Below, piece by piece: positions 1 through 12,131 of a stretch of DNA of 64,000 bases. The notes below the pieces were generated by a model. The model did no database searches. It was given only the letters and a program-made list of their open reading frames with translations, and was not told where the DNA came from. The stretch lies in NCBI GenBank assembly GCA_022376465.1, contig JACDTU010000005.1, positions 1,166,001 to 1,230,000 of the forward strand. Reading direction: 5' to 3'. The DNA is from Cubamyces lactineus. Lineage: Eukaryota > Basidiomycota > Agaricomycetes > Polyporales > Polyporaceae. The position numbers were made by a program, and so were the translations under genes. The stretch's first letter is position 1. Each line of letters begins with the position of its first letter.

Positions 1-72
1 CCCGCATTGGAACCCCATCCAGTTCCCGTACACATCGCACATCGCTCGAGCACCCGCATACAAGAACCAAGC

Positions 73-1607
73 ATGGTCACCGTGTTCAAGATCATCCCGA
101 CGACGCAGAAATACGACTGGGGTAAGATCGGCCTTTCTTCCAAGGTGGCGCAATACGCCGTGGCGTGCAAGCTCCCTGACTTCACGCTCGACGCGAACGC
201 GCCCTACGCCGAAGTAAGCACCCTTGCCCCTCCACATCCCTCCCTTGCGGTGACGCCTGACGTTGCAGACCTGATACTTTTGTAGCTGTGGATGGGCACA
301 CACCACACCTCGCCATCGCGTCTCCTCAGCGGAGAGAAGCTCTCCGAGCACCTCGCTGCGCACCCGGATCTCATGGGCGCGCGCGTCGTCGAGCGGTTCA
401 AGGACGCCGGGGCGAAGGAGGGCAACCTGCCCTTCCTCTTCAAGGTTCTCGCGATCGAGAAAGCGCTAAGCATTCAGACGCACCCCGACAAGGAGATGGC
501 GGAGCGTCTGCACAAGGAGCGGCCGGACGTGTACAAGGGTACGCTTCTTCTTCGCCTTCGCACATGCACATGCAATCGTAGTTGATCAGATGCATAAATG
601 GATACGTAGACTCGAACCACAAGCCCGAGATGGCGCTCGCGCTGACGCCGTTCCAGGCGATGTGCGGCTTCGTTCCCCTCGCGCAGCTCGCTGCGCGCCT
701 CCGTGCTGCCCCCGAATTTGCCGCGCTTGTCCCCTCCGCCATCGCCTCGCAATTCTTCTCTGTCGCCGAAGATTCCTCCGTGGACCCGACAGGTCCACAG
801 GCGAAGGCGGCGCTCAAGGATGTGTTCGCAGCGGTCATGACTGCGGACGACGCGCTCTTCCAGCCGCAGCTCGAGAAGCTCGTAAAGCGGTGCGAGGCAG
901 GGGACGTGCACGACGCGGAGAGGGACGTGCGCGAGCTCGTGCTGCGGCTGCACAGTCAGTTCCCGGGCGACATTGGCGTGTTCTGCGCGTTCATGCTGAA
1001 CCACCTTACGCTGAACCCCGGCGAGGCGATCTTCCTCGCCGCGGGCGAGCCGCACGCGTACGTCTCAGGCGGTAAGTGGCCATTCATTTCGTTCGTTTCA
1101 TCTGCATGTCTTCTCTGAAAGATATTGAATGGCTGACGCACGCATCCCGCCGCACACCGATATTCAGATATCGTCGAATGCATGGCGACGTCCGACAACG
1201 TCATCCGCGCGGGGCTCACGCCCAAGCTGCGCGACGTGCCCAATCTCGTCGCCGGGCTCACGTACAACGCCGCACCCGCGTCGAAGCACCTCGTCTCCTC
1301 CCAGCCATTCTCCAGTCCCGCAGGTGCCGCGGCGCACAGCACGCTATACGACCCCCCGATCCCCGAGTTCGCGGTCGTGCGCGCGGCGCTCCCCGCGGGC
1401 GCGCGCGAAACGCACCCGCCCGTGGATGGGCCGAGCATCGCGATCGTCACGGAGGGCCGTGGGGCGGTGAGCTGGGGTGCGCAGGGGGAGAGGCTGGAGG
1501 TCGCGCAGGGGGAGGTGTTCTTTGTGGGTGCGGGGGTCGGGCTGGAGATCGAGGCTGCGCAGAGCGCGGGGTTGGTCATACATCGGGCGTTCGTCGAGGC
1601 GAAGTGA
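73..1607 (+). CDS. PMI40: Mannose-6-phosphate isomerase
   Basis: Interconverts fructose-6-phosphate and mannose-6-phosphate, feeding GDP-mannose for protein glycosylation and cell-wall mannan; a cytosolic zinc enzyme. Exons 73-213, 286-538, 610-1071 and 1168-1607 join to 1296 bases (431 residues), the usual fungal length. All introns are GT-AG and 71-96 bases. The start is the ATG giving MVTVFKIIPTTQKYDWG, where QKYDWG is the family N-terminus. Zinc-ligand motifs of the type I family are visible: IQTHPDK (Gln, His), a Glu in HKPEMA, and the His in GEPHAYVSGD. The following ECMATSDNVIRAGLTPK is the hallmark segment and is formed only after the third intron is removed. Nothing looks broken. Confidence is high. 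Confidence 0.96.
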
Positions 1608-4415
1608 GTTCGGAGAGGAGCGGTGGGCGGTGGGACTGGGCGGGATGCTCCCCGAGTCGGAATGAATTGCGGGATATCAGACGGAAAGAAGTATTGCTGA
1701 GCGGGAAGCCGATGGCAGCGCGGTCGACTTGGTGCTCACTTGCAGCGCCCAATGTTGGGTGGGACGGTCCAGGTAGCCAAATAGTTAAATAAATGTGGGC
1801 GACATGATGAAGTTGATACGTGCCGCAGGGATGTACGATACATGAGCACTGAGCAATCCGATGTACATAAGTATGAGATGCCGCGAGCGTATACGTATAC
1901 GACCGCACGGCGGGTGCAATAACTTGAACAGCGGCATTACTGATGCCATTTGGTCATTTGGTGCGGTCTATCGCGCTTCCTGCCCTTCGAGTCCGTCAGG
2001 TACAAATTGTGGTAGCTTGGTATAATAGAGCTCGGACTGGGGCGGCAACGATCCAGTCATAGCCGCTGTGCTTGTGGAATGACATGAAGACGGACACGAT
2101 ATATGGCCACGGCCCACAGACACGTGAAAGCAGCCCGGCCGGGAGGGCGAAGCTGACCATGGGCTGAAGATCGTCAACGGAGTTGGACAACAAAGCGGCC
2201 CAAAGAAGAACGTACTCACGATGCCAACTCTCGAGCTGCTCAAATCAAAGGCCTTAAGCTTCAGTGCGTCCGGGAGTAGTACGAGATCTGCACCGGCACC
2301 GTAACCTCAGAATCTGGTACATACAGCCTCGACGCATGGTATACGGCATCGACATGATTCCACGGACAGAATCTTGTAGAGTGGACTACTACCGAGGTTC
2401 ACCGCGGAGTGCCTGCAGCTACATCATGCACGCAATGCACTTCTCAGGCGCTATGAACGCCGGTCGTGGGCGGGCCCTGGGTGGTAGCTGTGAGCAGGCA
2501 AAATGACATACGTCGCCGTCGCGAGGCACCGTGCCTGCTGGGAGACCCCGCTTCAGTAGCTTAGATAGTGTATCGGGATACGCTTGCGGGGCAGGAGGCT
2601 CGGGAGTCGGGAGTCGGGAGTCGGGACACATGGATATCAAACCGTCTTCAGTCGTCCTGAAGCCTGAACAGTGAAGCTTCAGGTCCATGGCCCATCGATC
2701 CAGGCTCGACTATCTTCCATCTTCCATATTCTATCTTTGGACCCAATGAGAATTGTGGTACGCATACAATTTCATGCGGTTCACGATGTGCCCAGTAGAA
2801 GCTTACAGTACTGTGACTGCCGCCTCCTACGTTTCCGGTGGGGGTGGTGGGGGTGGTGGTACCTGAGGTGAATCGTGGTTTGTCCGCATAAGGCGTCGAA
2901 CATGATTGAGCGGGATGGATTCAGATGTCTGAGGAACGAGGAACGAAGGTCCGGACTCGGACTCGGACTTTACGTGCGGCAGCCCGCACCTGCGATCGTG
3001 GCGGCGTTGATATCTCTTGGAGAACGTGCAATCGACGTACCACGATATCCAAAAACTAGGACAGCACAAAGTACTGTACCGTATATCCTACCAATGACCA
3101 TGCAGCGATCCATGACCCGACGCGAGCCCGGGTCATTGGTCATACGACACGCACCTAATCTCCCCGCACGGGTCATTTACGCCCACGATATCGTGCTTCT
3201 TCCCAGGATTCATCAACTGATGGAGACGCACCCTGGACGCACCGGAGAGCTCAATCACTGGTGTTGTATGTGATGCCCCATTCAGTCGACGCGTCGAGCG
3301 CGGCGCCGGAGCGGACGAGGTGCACAGTAAACACAGCCCACACGGAGGTTCCGAGGCCCGTCCCATCGTCCCAACGTTTACGTTTGGATGTCTGGATGCC
3401 TTCGTGCTTTGTTCTCTGGTCCGCAGCGGCTACGTTCCGTGGACGCTCGCACTGCACCCTCTCCGCGCCGATGAGACCGCCGAGGATATCAAACGCGACG
3501 GCGCGGGGGACGAGAGAGAGCTTGAGGAAATGTGGGTGCCAGGGTATGTCATATTGTCATGGGCGGTGAGCGGTGTGGGGAAAGGGGAGGAGGAAGACCG
3601 GTGGGACCAAGGCCAGAAGAGGTTGGGCGGTATGGACTGGACCCGAGCACGATCGCAGGGGCGCACACACATCCGCTCGAGTCCTCCGGGCTGGCCAATC
3701 GCGGAGAGGAGGACGATCGGACCCCTGGCGGTGAAATGGGTGGCGGCTGGGCACGCGGGAGCGAGGAACCGTGGCACTGGCACTCGCAGTCGGCCGTTTG
3801 CGATGGTCTGGTCATGTTCCTAGGCCTCAAGCACAAGTTCTTCAAATCCTAGGCCCAGATGTGTACGCGAGCGCATACATATATTACGACACGCATCTTC
3901 ATGAATCCTCGCGCGGCCTGCTTCCCGTCACTCCTGCCAGTGCTGCCTCTGCTGCATACGTCGCTGCTCCCGTGCATCCGCAACGTCGTCCGTCTGTCTC
4001 TGTCAGCCGCGCCGTGCATCCGTACGCGTGCATCGGCCCAAGCAAGGAATGTCAGTCCACTGCCCACTGCTAGCCAATTTTTTCTTCCGTGACGCTTCGG
4101 ATTCGCCGCACCTGTCAGCGCAGGGGGGTCTATAGTCTGCGTCTCTCCCGATTAGCTCAGCCCGTGGCCGGCTCTCCCCAATCGAAGGGCTACCTGCTTT
4201 CCCTGTGGAGCCGCTCCAGCCCAAGCCCAAGCACAAGCACAAGCCTCTCTCGGTCCCGGCCTCCCCTCCCCTCCCGTTGTGGCGCTACCTTCCCTCTCCC
4301 CTCCATCCTCATCTTGGTTGCTGCTCACGCTTCACAGACCTCTCTCGTTTGGCTCGCTCTTCACTGAGTTCTGCGCCTGGTCCTGCACGCTGTTCTACGA
4401 CGCCCATCAGGGCTC
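1608..4415. other. Intergenic region, no recognised gene
   Basis: About 2.8 kb. Open frames here are short and their proteins look like random reading of GC-rich DNA. It holds the PMI40 3' UTR, a short tandem repeat of CGGGAGT (three copies plus a partial, about 2601-2626) and a G/T-rich GGTGG run near 2839-2862. The pyrimidine-rich last few hundred bases probably contain the promoter and 5' UTR of the DUF6533 gene. Confidence 0.5.
1788..1793 (+). terminator. Poly(A) signal AATAAA after PMI40
   Basis: A consensus AATAAA lies 181 bases past the mannose-6-phosphate isomerase stop codon, a plausible 3' UTR distance. Confidence 0.45.
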
Positions 4416-6437
4416 ATGGCCGTCAACTCGTTCGCCGACGCTCTCCTCCTGGAGGCTTTGCCCGCCATCGAGAAGACGCGGTATGCAGAACGTAAGTCTC
4501 CAATGCCCTGTCGCAGCCCGTGATCGTCAGGGTCGGGGAAAAGCGTCTCTGACAGCTTGTTTGCCCTCGTGGCGTGACGTGCAATGTGCAGTGTCCAGCA
4601 CGGTCATCATTCTCTTCGATCACAGTGAGTTTACTCTTCCGGCCATCTCTGCATGTCGCCAACGGCGCCCTGAACGCTGTTTGCCCTCGTGCAGTCATCA
4701 CGCTCGATCAAGAAGTAAGTCCCTCTCGTCATTCCGTACGGCAGCTTGGTGCCTGATGCGACTGACGGCGTCTTTTTAGATCAATCTCATATGGGTACGC
4801 TACTACATGGACATGCGGTAGAGAGTAAAAGCTCAGACGTCTCCTGGCGTTGCAGCATTCGCATTGGTCTTTGGGCAAGATCCTCTTTCTCTTGGTACGC
4901 ACCTGTTTGTCCTCTATTTAATGCTTGATTCTCACCATCCGCGACAGAATCGATATTATGCCCTTTGCATAGTCATGTAGGTCTGCTTCGTATGTCCAGC
5001 CATACATATTGCTCATCACTCGCTCTACCATAGCTTCAATAACTATGGTTAGCATTTGGAGCGATTTTCTTGGCAAGAGGCAAGCGACTGACATTTCTGC
5101 AGCGCTTTTCAATAACAACAACCTGACAGACTCAGTAAGTACCCACAACCTGTAAGAAGTTCATATCATTAACTCATTATTTCCAGTTGTACGCCCCTCT
5201 TCCCATTGCCCCCTTTAGCATTCCACTCACAGGTCCCCGCCCTTCAGCTGTCTGTCATGGTTCAGATGGCAAGGATGGACCGGCGTCATCACCTTTGTCA
5301 TAGCCGAACGTGAGTCTTCCCCGCCCCTACCAAAGCCCACCTCGCCGTCGATCCTCGGCTGATTCTCACGCCCCGTATACGCCGCGCAGTCATCCTCCAG
5401 CTGCGCCTATACGCCCTCTACTTCCGCGACAGGCGCATCCTCGCGTGCATGGTATCCGTCTGCCTCGGCGCGGCCGCGAGCTCGGCGTATGTCATGGGCT
5501 CCGGGCTCTCCCACATCACCTGTACGTCTTCCGCGCCTCCCTGAATCATCCTCACCTCGCAAGCACCTCGCTCACGCGCCGTCTTCGCCACGCACAGCGG
5601 TCGCAGTGACGCTCCCGCACACGCGCTCGACGGTGTGCGTGCCGAGCGGGCTGCCGGGCAACTTCTACGCGTTCTGGATTCCGATGCTCATCTCGGAGAG
5701 CGTCCTGTGCGGGCTCGCGCTCTTCCGCGGCTTCCAGAGCTACCGCCCCGGCTCGAACGTCTTCCAGAGCGGCCGCCGCATCATCGAGATCCTCGTCCGC
5801 GACTCGCTCTCGTACTTCGTCATGTACGTTCCATCCCGTCTCCTACCCTATCTCGCCCCGCCTCACAGGCTCGCGCGCTGTTTGTTTGCTTGCGGTGTTA
5901 CTCACGGGACGTTGCAGCATCTTCGCGACGTACCTCGTCAACGCGATCCTCTTCCTCACCCGGCCCGACTCCGAGGTCGAGATCCCCATCGGCTTCGCCG
6001 TCGCGCTCTCCGTCGTCATGTCCAACCGCCTCTGCCTCAACGTGCGCGGGTACATCCGCGCCGAGCACGCCTCTCTGCTCACCTCCCTCCCCCCGCGTCC
6101 TCCTGGCGCCGGCGCGTACCCACACGCCGGCAGCGGGATTGGCATAGGGAGTGGGAGCGGAGGGTACCCCGGGACGGCGCTCGTGTCGCTCGACGGGTAC
6201 GGGGGCTCGCGCGCGGGGTACGAGGGCGACTATGACGAGGACTACGACGAGGAGGGTTACTATGAGAGCGCGGAGGAACGCTCGTGGGGCGGGCGGGGGT
6301 CTGCGGGGGAGAGGCGCGGGCCGGGCGCGGGCGAGGGGACGGTGTCGATCGTGAGCGGGGGAGCGCTGAGCGAGCTGGAGATGCGCGAGCTCCGGGCGAT
6401 GCGCGCGAAGAGCCCGAAGCACCTGCGGACATTGTGA
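4416..6437 (+). CDS. DUF6533-domain multi-pass membrane protein (13 small exons)
   Basis: A basidiomycete-expanded membrane family with no settled function. Exons 4416-4491, 4592-4624, 4695-4714, 4780-4794, 4856-4894, 4948-4976, 5034-5047, 5103-5134, 5187-5188, 5248-5309, 5390-5521, 5598-5823 and 5918-6437 sum to 1200 bases (399 residues). The N-terminal half carries the DUF6533 core: FDHIITLDQEINLIW, then SLGKILFLLNRYYALC. WFRWQGWTGVITFV and ILQLRLYALYFRDRRIL follow, then further hydrophobic helices (FYAFWIPMLISESVLCGLAL and YLVNAILFL), and after them VVMSNRLCLNVRG. The C-terminal tail is Gly/Ser/Glu/Asp-rich and disordered. The model needs either a 2-base exon (TT, 5187-5188) or, alternatively, one 84-base intron ending at 5218 that would add ten residues. 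The family call is firm; the exact exons near 5.2 kb and at 5598 (alternative acceptor giving 5606) are not. Confidence 0.85.
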
Positions 6438-7336
6438 ACGCGCGTCGTTCGACCGGGTCGCGCCTCCGCTCCCCCTCCGCTCCCCTTCTCTGTCCTTCTC
6501 TTCCTGCGTCATCTGCTCGTTGCATTGCTTTGCTTCGTGTCTCTGGCTCCCATCCTGTTGAATGCGCCCGCACGTCTGTGATGACCGCCCTGGGGCGCGT
6601 GTAGGTTCCACGTCGGGGTGTATGTTATGGTGTATTATTGGTTTTTCTATTCCTTCTATTCCTTCTTCCTTCCTTGGCGATACACCCTCCCCACCCTCCC
6701 AACCTTGTCCCCCTCTCGTTCTCCGCTACCCTACCGCTCCATACTCAGCACTCCGAGCTCCAAGTTCGAACCCATCCTACATCTCCGCGTCCCCGCATTC
6801 ACACACCCTCCTCCCCCGCTCACCATCCCCTCTGCCTCCTTCCCGAAGCCCCCTCACTGCCCCAACTGCCCCAGGTCTCCTAATCGTCCCCATCGTCCGC
6901 CGTGCATTACTAGTAATATCTCAGTTTGTCTCCTTGGTTCACGATCGCTGTATCACACATCACTACACTGCTACACTGTACCCTCGACGCTCGCTCCCTC
7001 AGGCTCTGTAGATCTAGTACTGTTACGATACCGCTTGGTTACAGCCAAAATAGCAAATGAATGCTAACCACATGGTCTGGCCCACTCCTTGCGACTCTGA
7101 CATACTTGTCTCTTCGAAGTCGTATACGTAATGACCATGGCCGAGGGTCGGCCCGTCAGTGCTCCAACTTCGACAACAGCAACGGCGAGAACGAGATATC
7201 ACGCCGACGCGGAGCAAGTCGCAATAAGTAGAATACACTGAATTCTCTGCTTCTCTGTCTGCACGTACATTCTCGCCGGGCGGACCTTCTACTGCTGCCA
7301 GGTATCTACAATCCATCTCTTCGCCGCCATGTGGAT
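6438..7336. other. Convergent 3' region between DUF6533 gene and TPI1
   Basis: About 0.9 kb between two converging genes, pyrimidine-rich on the + strand around 6640-6900. It holds both 3' UTRs; I see no gene. Confidence 0.5.
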
Positions 7337-8390
<1,054 letters not shown>

Positions 8391-8710
8391 TTTGTCTCGT
8401 TGTGTGTTTGGGTACGAGGAGATGGTGGTGGTGGTGGTGGTCGATGGGAGAGAACGGAGAGGAGGGTGCTTCGAAAAGCGGAAGGGCTGAGTGGATCGAT
8501 TGACTCGCGCCAATTCACCCTCTGGGTCGATCCCGGTGCGATCTCGATTCTAGGTGATCTTATCTTATCTTCCCGTGTGACGGGACGCGACGCGACTGTG
8601 ACGAGACGCGTTACCCGACGGCCGAGTGCCCAGAGCGGGGTCCTCCGCTGCCGCCGCCGTCGCCTGACCCCGCGCGCGACCGTGGGCCACGCCTTTGTCT
8701 CCTCCCCACC
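8391..8710. promoter_or_regulatory. Bidirectional promoter, TPI1 / 8711 gene
   Basis: 320 bases between two divergent start codons. It includes a run of GGT triplets at about 8424-8442, in the TPI1 5' leader. No individual transcription-factor site is claimed. Confidence 0.5.
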
Positions 8711-9469
8711 ATGTCCTCGGCCGCTGCGAAGCGCAAGAACGAAGAAACGGCGGGGGCGGGGCCCTCCAAGAAGCCGCGCGCGAATGCCGCCCAAGCTGCT
8801 GGCGTCGCGCTCGTCAACTCTATCCTCGCCAACCCCAAGGAGTACCCTATCTCTGCCAGCGAAGACGTCGTCCGCAAGTCTCTCGTGACGCTCGCCACCT
8901 ATGCGCGGAGCCTGGAGCAGCAGCTCGCCGTTGCGCCTGTGACGGGGAGTAGTACTCAAGTCGCCAGGCCAGCCAAGTCTCCTGCAGAGCTCGAGGCCGC
9001 GGTGGAGAAGATCAGACGCGCCGCTCAGAGTGGCATCAAGAAGCAGATGAGTGTAAGCATATGTGTATGCGCGTATGTGCGCTCCAAGTAACTCATTGTG
9101 TGCATCTAGTGGAAGCCGTCGTGCAAGACAGGCTCGGCCAAGTGGTCCTACGATGGCATCTGCCCCGACCCCGAGGTCTTTGGAGCGCTCATGGGCCTCG
9201 GAGGCCCGCCCACGTTCAAGATGAAGAAGTTCAGCGTGGATCAATTTCAAAGCCTTGTTGGGCCAATCGAGGGCTCCGTCAGGTGCGCAGTGTGACCCCT
9301 GTCGTTCTACCCCTTCGCCATGTTCACAGAGTTGAACGTGCATGAACGTTCCAGATACGACACGCTGTACATCACAGGGAAGGAGGTCACAGTGCGCTGG
9401 TCCGATACAGGAGAGTTCAAGTTCAGCGGGACATACGGCAAATGGCAACCCTCGAAGGAGGACTACTAA
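8711..9469 (+). CDS. Small basic/nuclear-type hypothetical protein
   Basis: Exons 8711-9052, 9110-9282 and 9355-9469 total 630 bases (209 residues). The N-terminus (MSSAAAKRKNEETAGAGPSKKPR) has two Lys/Arg clusters that look like a bipartite nuclear localisation signal. A helical region follows (KSLVTLATYARSLEQQLA). The C-terminal half is compact, with GSAKWSYDGICPDPEVFGAL, then KKFSVDQFQSLVG, and finally YDTLYITGKEVTVRW and GEFKFSGTYGKW, which read like beta strands. Splicing is canonical and the frame closes exactly. I do not recognise the family; it may be a conserved basidiomycete nuclear protein. It is head-to-head with TPI1. Confidence 0.8.
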
Positions 9470-9978
9470 GCCGAGGCGAGCGCTCAGTATGCTCTCCCTC
9501 CCATTTCGTCAGTTTATGGTGCGGTATAATGTGAACTTCTAATGTAACCTAGATTGCTGCATATAGCTATGGAAAGCATGCGTTTGAATGGCTACTTACA
9601 TCAGATGCCAACATCGGTCGCGGTCTTTTCTGAACAACTCCATTGAGTCCTTGTGCAACACTGCAGCTCAAGGTCGGTGATATCGTGAACGACGGAGCGT
9701 CATGAGTAGATTCGGCAATCGTCCGCTCTCACAGGCGATCCTACCCGGCGTTGGCCGCATGGCTATATTACGATGCACAGCCGCTATCCACGGATGACAC
9801 ATAGGCCAAGACATCAAGCATGTCGTGCAAATGGTATATAACTCGGATGAACAAGGTGCGCACGGACATCACACAAGGCCAAGTACCTCTCACTCGTCGA
9901 CTCAACAACCCCTTTGCTAGTAGCGTTCGACTAATTACCGTGTCTACTTGGTGTCAAGTTCTGGCCTTCCAGGGAAGC
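9470..9978. other. Intergenic, promoter of F-box copy 1
   Basis: 509 bases. It contains an in-frame upstream ATG (9820) of the F-box gene, but the conserved region shared with the second copy starts only at about 9979. No other gene seen. Confidence 0.5.
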
Positions 9979-11663
9979 ATGGGAGGCTACGACGAAGTCT
10001 GCTTCCTCTGCGGGATCAGGCCCGAAGGTGGTCCCTTTTGGTGGTGCAGCAACAAGGAGGAGGCAGCGAGGCAGATCACGAACGAGCTGCTCGAGGCCCA
10101 ATCTACGGAACTCCCTCTGGAAGAAATTCTCTCAATGCTGCTGAAGATTTTCGACATGGACAGGCTTGACCTCGTTGGCGATTATGGATCCACCGTCCAC
10201 TTCCCCTTTGAGAGTGGCATCATCGGAATTGGACACTTCGGAGACGATGGCGGCTACAGACCCTGCGCTCACCACGGGCGCCCACTACATCCCACGGGAG
10301 ACGACGTACAAATTCGTCGTGTGTGCAATTCAGTTGGCGGCGGACTCTTCACATACCTCATCGACTTCGAAGGAGGGAAGCCGGTCATCATCCCGCAGGT
10401 GACGACGAATTGTGACACGCTCTACTATTCGGACGACTCCCCTTCATGCAATATCTGGGTGCACGTCGCATGCTGGAACTACGCGCAAGACTGGCTCGAC
10501 TGTCCTCTGCCACCGCGCACCGGCCGCGGCGGGAACCCGTTGACGTTTGCGGGCGAGCTCTACGAGCTTGTCGGCTCTCGTAACGAACGGCAGGTGGACG
10601 CGCGAGCCTCGCTTCCTTGTGTGGACTACGGCGGTACCCTCGACGCGTACATGGACAAGAACCAATGGCAGGACTACATCTTGGGATGTCGCAAGGGAGT
10701 GAGGCATCTGGCCAGAGCTCTCGGAGCAGGCCTACGTGACGAGCAGCTAATCCCTGCCATCCTGAAGGATAGCAACTGGTGGATGTTCTGCAGGCCTGAT
10801 ATGTAAGTCGGTCGATGCGCGCATTCTCACTGTTCACAGGCCATTGACTCACAAGGCTCATGTTTAGATGGCCTCGCGCGCCGACTCCAGGACTCTACGA
10901 TCCTAATCCAATGATCAAGACGTCCGATGTCTCATCACAACCGCGAGCCAAAATCTGTCAGCTCCCCAGCGAGATCTTGCTAGAGCTGATCCAGCATTTC
11001 CACCTTCAAGACATCTTCACGCTCGCGTATACATGCAAGGACCTCTACGTCCGACTTCTCGACCACAACACGCTCATTCTCGTCATCCGCAACGCGATGG
11101 CCAACGTTTCTAGTCCTCTCCACTGGATCATCCCCGTGCGCGAGTTTCCCGAAGAGTGGTTGGCTGCACACGACGCGATGAAGACGTGGATGCCAGCGGG
11201 GACCCCTCCGTCGCCCACGTTCGCAGAACTTGAGTTTTCCGAGGACGAAGACCACGACGAAGACTACATCCCGTCAGACGAAGAGGAATCTAAAGGCGAT
11301 GACGTCGAATACGAGAGCGGAGAATCCGCAGATGAGGCTATGACCGACGAGGACGAAGGCATCGTCGCTGGGCAAATCACCGACGTCCCCGTCCCCGTCC
11401 AACCTCATCCTTTAGCTGCGCCTCTGCCACCTCTGCTGCTCCTAGACCCCGCGTTCCCACTCTTGACATTCCTACGCGCATATTGCGGCTCGGAATCCAT
11501 GCGTGCACGACAGCGGAGGTGGGAGCGCATCAAGCAGTTCGACGTGTTGTTCACGAACTACCGTCGGGATGGGTGGGAGCGAGACGATTTCTGTCTCCCG
11601 GGCACGACCTGGGTCCCAGACGGCCAAACCCTGAGATGTCAATGCCCAGAATTCACTTCGTAG
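9979..11663 (+). CDS. F-box protein with Cys/His-rich N-terminal domain, copy 1
   Basis: Probable substrate receptor of an SCF ubiquitin ligase. Exons 9979-10802 and 10868-11663 give 539 residues. Residues 1-270 form a Cys/His-rich module: CFLCG, then WWCSN, CAHHGRPLHP and CNIWVHVACW. The last resembles the C-x4-H-x2-C end of a PHD-like zinc finger (inference). Residues about 298-335 are a typical F-box (ICQLPSEILLELIQ, then LAYTCKDLYVRLLD). A long Asp/Glu-rich linker follows, then a conserved C-terminal block (LLLLDPAFPLLTFLRAY; FDVLFTNYRRDGWERDDFC). The single intron sits at RPD-I-WPRA, exactly as in copy 2. An upstream in-frame ATG at 9820 would add 53 residues but is not shared with copy 2, so 9979 is preferred. 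Substrate unknown. Confidence 0.85.
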
Positions 11664-12131
11664 CATGGACATAGTGGCTTGCATCTAAGACGGGCTCCAC
11701 GTATCCCTTTTGTTTCCATCAATCAACCACATCCCGGTAGTACTATGCCATGCGGACTCCTGTTCAACACAAATTGCTCTATACACCGGCGTAATTGTCC
11801 TCCCTGCATGTCGACATCATCTTAGACGCTCTCCTCAGGTCGCAGCATCGATTTCAAAGCCGTTTCTGCAACGCAGACGATGGTCAGCATGGGGGGAATC
11901 ATTAATTGGCAATTGCCTTGCCTCGTGGCGTATGGCAGCTGCCGAAGGGTCCTCGCCATGGCACGATGCATCACCACTGCTTGTCCGTGCCACGTCTGTC
12001 AAACATATACTCCAAGTATCTTGGAGAAGTCAGCAACTAGTGCGTGTTTGAGTCGTAGTCATAGCCTTATATTACCGTGTTTGACTTCCCCAGAAACAGC
12101 CGGCGTACAGTTCAGACAAATATTGCAAGTT
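11664..12131. other. Intergenic between tandem F-box genes
   Basis: 468 bases holding the 3' UTR of copy 1 and the promoter of copy 2. An open frame runs into copy 2 from 11880 but lacks similarity to copy 1 before 12132. No other gene seen. Confidence 0.5.

Noticed and set aside
4150..4175. TAGCTCAG motif resembling a tRNA A box
   Set aside because: No matching B box or cloverleaf downstream; it lies in the leader region of the DUF6533 gene.
9820..9978. 53-codon upstream extension of F-box copy 1
   Set aside because: Open in frame, but it shares nothing with the corresponding region of copy 2; the shared protein begins at MGGYDEVCFLCG.
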